A stretch of DNA of 49,879 nt from the NCBI GenBank assembly GCA_035649275.1, contig DASRJW010000024.1, forward strand, positions 67,759 to 117,637. Direction: 5' to 3'. A program made the position numbers and the translations under genes. Shown one piece after another: positions 46,923 to 49,879 of this stretch (its first letter is position 1; the number at the start of each line of letters is the position of its first letter). Source of the stretch: Candidatus Krumholzibacteriia bacterium (lineage in GTDB: Bacteria > Krumholzibacteriota > Krumholzibacteriia > G020349025). The notes under the pieces are model-generated. The model was not told where the DNA came from. It saw only the letters and a list, made by a program, of their open reading frames with translations, and ran no database searches.

Positions 46923-48341
46923 TTACCAATCCGGGAGGCGGAACGGCAGCTCCACGCCTGCCTGTCGCAGCATCCGGGCGGCGAGCGCGCGCGCGCGGCG
47001 GGCGATCTCGCTCTCGTCCACCGTGACCAGGCGGCCGTCGCGCACCACGATCCGCCCGTTGACGATGCTCGTGTGCACCCGGTGCGAGATGCCGGCGAAG
47101 ATCACGGCGGCGAGGGGATCGGCGAGGGCGCCTGCCAGGTCGAGGCGATCGAGATCGACGAGGACCAGGTCCGCGGCCTTGCCGACCTCGAGGCTACCGA
47201 GCTCGGAGGCGCGACCGAGCAGCCGGGCGCTGCCCCGTGTCGCCAGCCGGAACGCCGTGTCGGCGTCGAGGGCGCTGGGGCCACCGCGGGTGCGGGCGAG
47301 CAACAGCGCTTGCCGGACCTCGCCCAGCATGTCGGAGGTGTCGTTGCTGGCGCTGCCGTCGACGCCGAGACCCACGTGGACGCCGGCCTGGAGCATTTCC
47401 AGCAGCGGGGCGGTGCCGCTGCCGAGGCGCATGTTCGAGGTGGGGCAGTGGGCGACTCCGGTTTCGGTCCGGGCGAGAACCTCGATCTCGTCCGCGTCGA
47501 AATGGACGCCGTGGGCGAACCACACGTCGGCCCCCAGCCAGCCGAGATCCTCCATCCAGCGGAGCGGCCGGCGACCGTAGCGCTCCAGGCAGTAGGCGTT
47601 CTCGTCTTCTGTCTCAGCGAGGTGGGTGTGGCAATGGACGCCGTGGGCGCGGGCGAGGCGCCGCGTTTCCTCCATGAGCGACGCCGTCACCGAGAAGGGC
47701 GAGCATGGCGCGAGCACGACGCGTCGCATTGCGAGCGGCGCGGGATCGTGCCAGCGCTGGAGCACGCGCTCGCTGTCGCTCAGGATCGCCTCCTCGTCCT
47801 GCACCACCTCGTCCGGGGGCAGACCGCCTAGAGTGCGCCCTCGCGACATGCTGCCGCGGCTCGCGTGCAAGCGGAGGCCGAGCTTCTCCGCCGCTTCGAA
47901 CTGGGCGTCCAGGAGCTCCGCCGGCGCCGTGCGCGGGAAAAGATAATGATGGTCGCTCGTCGTGGTGCAGCCAGTGAGCAGGAGCTCGGCGCCGCCGAGC
48001 AGGGTACTCCAGTACACCACCTCGGGGTCGAGGTGCTTCCAGATCCCGTAGAGGTGCATGAGCCAGTCGAAGAGCTTGGCGTCCTGCACCGCCGGCAGGG
48101 CGCGCTGGAAGGTTTGGAAAAGATGGTGGTGCGTGTTCACGAGACCCGGAAGGGCGAGACAGGTGCGCGCGGCCACCGACTCGCGTGGGACGCCCGCTGT
48201 CACCGGGTAACGGCGCTCCAGGTCCGGGCCGATGGCGGCGATGCGGGCGTCCTGGATCAGGATGTCGACGCGCTCGAAGCGCTCGCCCGCGTCGGACAGC
48301 GTGGCGACGTGGTGCACGTCGCGGAGCAGGATCTCGCTCAT
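46923..48341 (-). CDS. 8-oxoguanine deaminase-like amidohydrolase
   Basis: Metal-dependent amidohydrolase of the cytosine/guanine deaminase branch. Metal ligands appear in GLVNTHHHLFQTFQRALP, VHCHTHLAETEDENAYCLER, WFAHGVHFDADE and VGLGVDGSASNDTSDMLGE. LTGCTTTSDHHYLFPR and LHASRGSMSRGRTLGGLPPD closely resemble the subgroup that contains 8-oxoguanine deaminase and hydroxyatrazine-type hydrolases. Product is 472 residues. The ATG (48341) overlaps the xanthine dehydrogenase stop by four bases (ATGA). That link supports a purine substrate: deamination of guanine or 8-oxoguanine gives xanthine or urate. The exact substrate is inferred. Confidence 0.88.
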   Translation of the reverse strand: MSEILLRDVHHVATLSDAGERFERVDILIQDARIAAIGPDLERRYPVTAGVPRESVAARTCLALPGLVNTHHHLFQTFQRALPAVQDAKLFDWLMHLYGIWKHLDPEVVYWSTLLGGAELLLTGCTTTSDHHYLFPRTAPAELLDAQFEAAEKLGLRLHASRGSMSRGRTLGGLPPDEVVQDEEAILSDSERVLQRWHDPAPLAMRRVVLAPCSPFSVTASLMEETRRLARAHGVHCHTHLAETEDENAYCLERYGRRPLRWMEDLGWLGADVWFAHGVHFDADEIEVLARTETGVAHCPTSNMRLGSGTAPLLEMLQAGVHVGLGVDGSASNDTSDMLGEVRQALLLARTRGGPSALDADTAFRLATRGSARLLGRASELGSLEVGKAADLVLVDLDRLDLAGALADPLAAVIFAGISHRVHTSIVNGRIVVRDGRLVTVDESEIARRARALAARMLRQAGVELPFRLPDW

Positions 48342-49879
48342 CGCTGCGTCGCGCCGGCGACCGGTACGGCCGTAGCGTTCGGCAATGGCGGGGTGGCGGC
48401 GGCCTCCGCCGCGGTACGCAGCGCCTGCCAGACCCGCTCTGGGGTCATGGGCAAGGCGTCGAGCCGGATGCCGAGGGCGTCGCGCACGGCGTTGGCGATG
48501 GCCGGGGCCGGCCCGTCGAGGGGGATCTCGGCGATGCTCTTGGCGCCGAAGGGACCGCTCGGCTCCTCTGTCGGCACCAGGTGCACGGTGAGGCGCGGCA
48601 TGTCGAGGGCGCTCGGGATCTTGTAGTCGGCGAAGCTCGGGTTGAGCAAGCGCCCGGCGGCGTCGTAGCGCATGTCCTCGTAGAGGGCATAGCCGAGCGC
48701 CTGGGCCGTGCCGCCTTCCACCTGCCCCTCGGCTTGCATGGGATTGATGGCCACGCCGCAGTCCACCGCTTGCGCCAGGTGCAACACCTGGATGGCGCCG
48801 GTCTCCAAGTCCACCTCCACCTCGGCAAAGGTGGCGGCGAAGGGGGGCGGGCTGTCCTCGGAGAGCTTGGACGCCGCACCCTGGATCTGCCGCTTGCGCG
48901 GGCCGTACAGGGACGCCCGTGCCACCTCGGTGATGGCGACGCACTCCCCCGAGGCGGCGCGGGCGAAACCGCCCTGCAGCTCCACCGCCCGTTCGCCGAG
49001 CAGGTCGGAGGCGATGTCCAGGAGCTCGGCGCGCACCACTTCGGCGGCGCGCTGCACGGCGCGACCCGAGATGTAGGTCGTGCTCGAGGCGTAAGCCCCG
49101 ACGTCGAAGGGTGTCATATCGGTGTCGGCGGCGTAGAGGAGGATGGCCCGCGTCTCCACTCCCAGGACCTCGGCAGCGATCTGCGCCAGCACCGTGTCGC
49201 TCCCGGTGCCGATGTCGGTGGCGCCGCAGAGGACGTTGAAGGTGCCGTCCTCGTTCACCTTGATGCTCGCGGCTCCCATGTCGTCGCCGGGGATGGAGGT
49301 GCCGTGCATGGCGATCGCCATGCCGATGCCCCGCCTGCGCGTCGGCCGCCCACTCGTCACGGCCTGCGGGTCCGGCGTTTCGAAGCTCCCGCCGCGCCGG
49401 CGTTCCCAGCCGATGCTCGCCGCACCGCGCTCGATGCAGAGCGGCAAACCGCAGCTCTGCACCGTGCGGGGCAAACCCTCCTTGCCCTCGCCGAGGGCGA
49501 CCGCCAGCGGGTCCGGATCGCCGGTGCGGATGGCGTTCTGCACGCGGAACTGCAGCGGGTCGAGGCCGAGACCGAGGGCCACCTCGTCGATGTGCGACTC
49601 CAGGGCGAAGTAGCCCTGCGGGCCGCCGTAGCCGCGGAAGGCCCCGGCGACCGTCAGGTTGGTGTAGGCGATGTCGGCCACGAAGCGCAGGTTCGGGCAG
49701 CGGTAGAGCGGCAGCGTCTTGCTCCCGGTGCAGGAGAGCACGGTCATACCGTGGGTCCCATAGGCGCCGGTGTTGGCGACGGCGCGCATCTCGTTCGCCA
49801 GGATGCGGCCGTCGGCGCTCGTCGCCGTGCGCAGGTGCACCAGCACCGCGTGGCGGCTGCGGGAGCTGGCGAACTCCTC
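48338..49879 (-). CDS. Xanthine dehydrogenase molybdenum-binding subunit, truncated by the window edge
   Basis: Large molybdopterin-binding subunit of the xanthine oxidase family. The frame is open to the last base of the window, which begins EEFASSRSRHAVLVHLRT, the middle of the family. Seen are GSKTLPLYRCPNLRF, VAGAFRGYGGPQGYFALESH (molybdopterin contact), MGAASIKVNEDGTFNVLCG, ATDIGTGSDTVLAQIAAEVL, QAVDCGVAINPMQAEGQVEG and the C-terminal GPFGAKSIAEIPLDGPAPAI with the catalytic Glu region. About 513 residues are present, so roughly a third of the protein lies outside. It starts a minus-strand operon with the deaminase and CYTH genes. Substrates other than xanthine are possible in this family. 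Confidence 0.9.
   Translation of the reverse strand, partial: EEFASSRSRHAVLVHLRTATSADGRILANEMRAVANTGAYGTHGMTVLSCTGSKTLPLYRCPNLRFVADIAYTNLTVAGAFRGYGGPQGYFALESHIDEVALGLGLDPLQFRVQNAIRTGDPDPLAVALGEGKEGLPRTVQSCGLPLCIERGAASIGWERRRGGSFETPDPQAVTSGRPTRRRGIGMAIAMHGTSIPGDDMGAASIKVNEDGTFNVLCGATDIGTGSDTVLAQIAAEVLGVETRAILLYAADTDMTPFDVGAYASSTTYISGRAVQRAAEVVRAELLDIASDLLGERAVELQGGFARAASGECVAITEVARASLYGPRKRQIQGAASKLSEDSPPPFAATFAEVEVDLETGAIQVLHLAQAVDCGVAINPMQAEGQVEGGTAQALGYALYEDMRYDAAGRLLNPSFADYKIPSALDMPRLTVHLVPTEEPSGPFGAKSIAEIPLDGPAPAIANAVRDALGIRLDALPMTPERVWQALRTAAEAAATPPLPNATAVPVAGATQR

Overview
The window is GC-rich, densely packed chromosomal DNA from a diderm (LPS-exporting) bacterium. LptB, LptC, LptF and LptG homologues show an outer membrane. 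A giant SprA-like outer-membrane protein and a secreted enzyme with a FlgD/type IX-like C-terminal domain point to the Fibrobacteres-Chlorobi-Bacteroidetes (FCB) superphylum. The high GC and gene content fit a lineage such as Candidatus Eisenbacteria, but this is inference because no rRNA is present. I saw no insertion sequence, prophage, CRISPR array, rRNA or tRNA.

Layout, left to right. (1) 1-1490: end of a DNA methyltransferase, then an AT-rich spacer with a textbook sigma-54 promoter. (2) 1612-5162: lptC-lptB-rpoN-hpf. (3) 5251-12535: a regulatory phosphotransferase (PTS) cluster of hprK, EIIA, EIIB, a GH57 amylase/glucanotransferase, HPr, enzyme I and a phosphoglucose/phosphomannose isomerase, with no EIIC/EIID permease. 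(4) 12716-15430: metK, a CoA pyrophosphatase-type Nudix gene and a secreted DUF5694-type protein. (5) 15483-20270, minus strand: lptF-lptG, then a PQQ-type sugar dehydrogenase and a SnoaL-like gene. (6) 20592-27098: the SprA-like gene, divergent from lptF. (7) 27197-32641: carA-carB and an M28 peptidase. (8) 32740-41177: the information-processing operon rimP-nusA-ylxQ-infB-ylxP-rbfA-nrnA-truB-ribF. (9) 41362-45437: rpsO-pnp-M16 protease, followed by a cobalamin-binding-like gene (45456-46382). (10) 46390-49879, minus strand: a xanthine dehydrogenase subunit (cut by the window edge), an 8-oxoguanine-deaminase-like amidohydrolase and a CYTH protein.

How the parts work together. The Lpt genes build and power the LPS bridge. 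The sigma-54 site ahead of lptC-lptB-rpoN suggests that RpoN controls its own gene together with the LPS exporter ATPase. The PTS proteins form a phosphorelay (enzyme I, HPr, EIIA, EIIB) with HPr kinase, apparently sensing rather than transporting sugar, and an intracellular alpha-glucan enzyme is embedded in it. The SprA-like protein could be a type IX-like translocon, and the neighbouring sugar dehydrogenase is a possible cargo.

Regulatory DNA is the most unusual part: the sigma-54 site, a promoter-proximal intrinsic terminator directly before rimP-nusA, a long hairpin in the pnp leader, and clusters of related inverted repeats on both sides of lptGF. All promoter and RNA-structure calls were made by eye. 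The many long antisense open frames are side effects of high GC and are left out.
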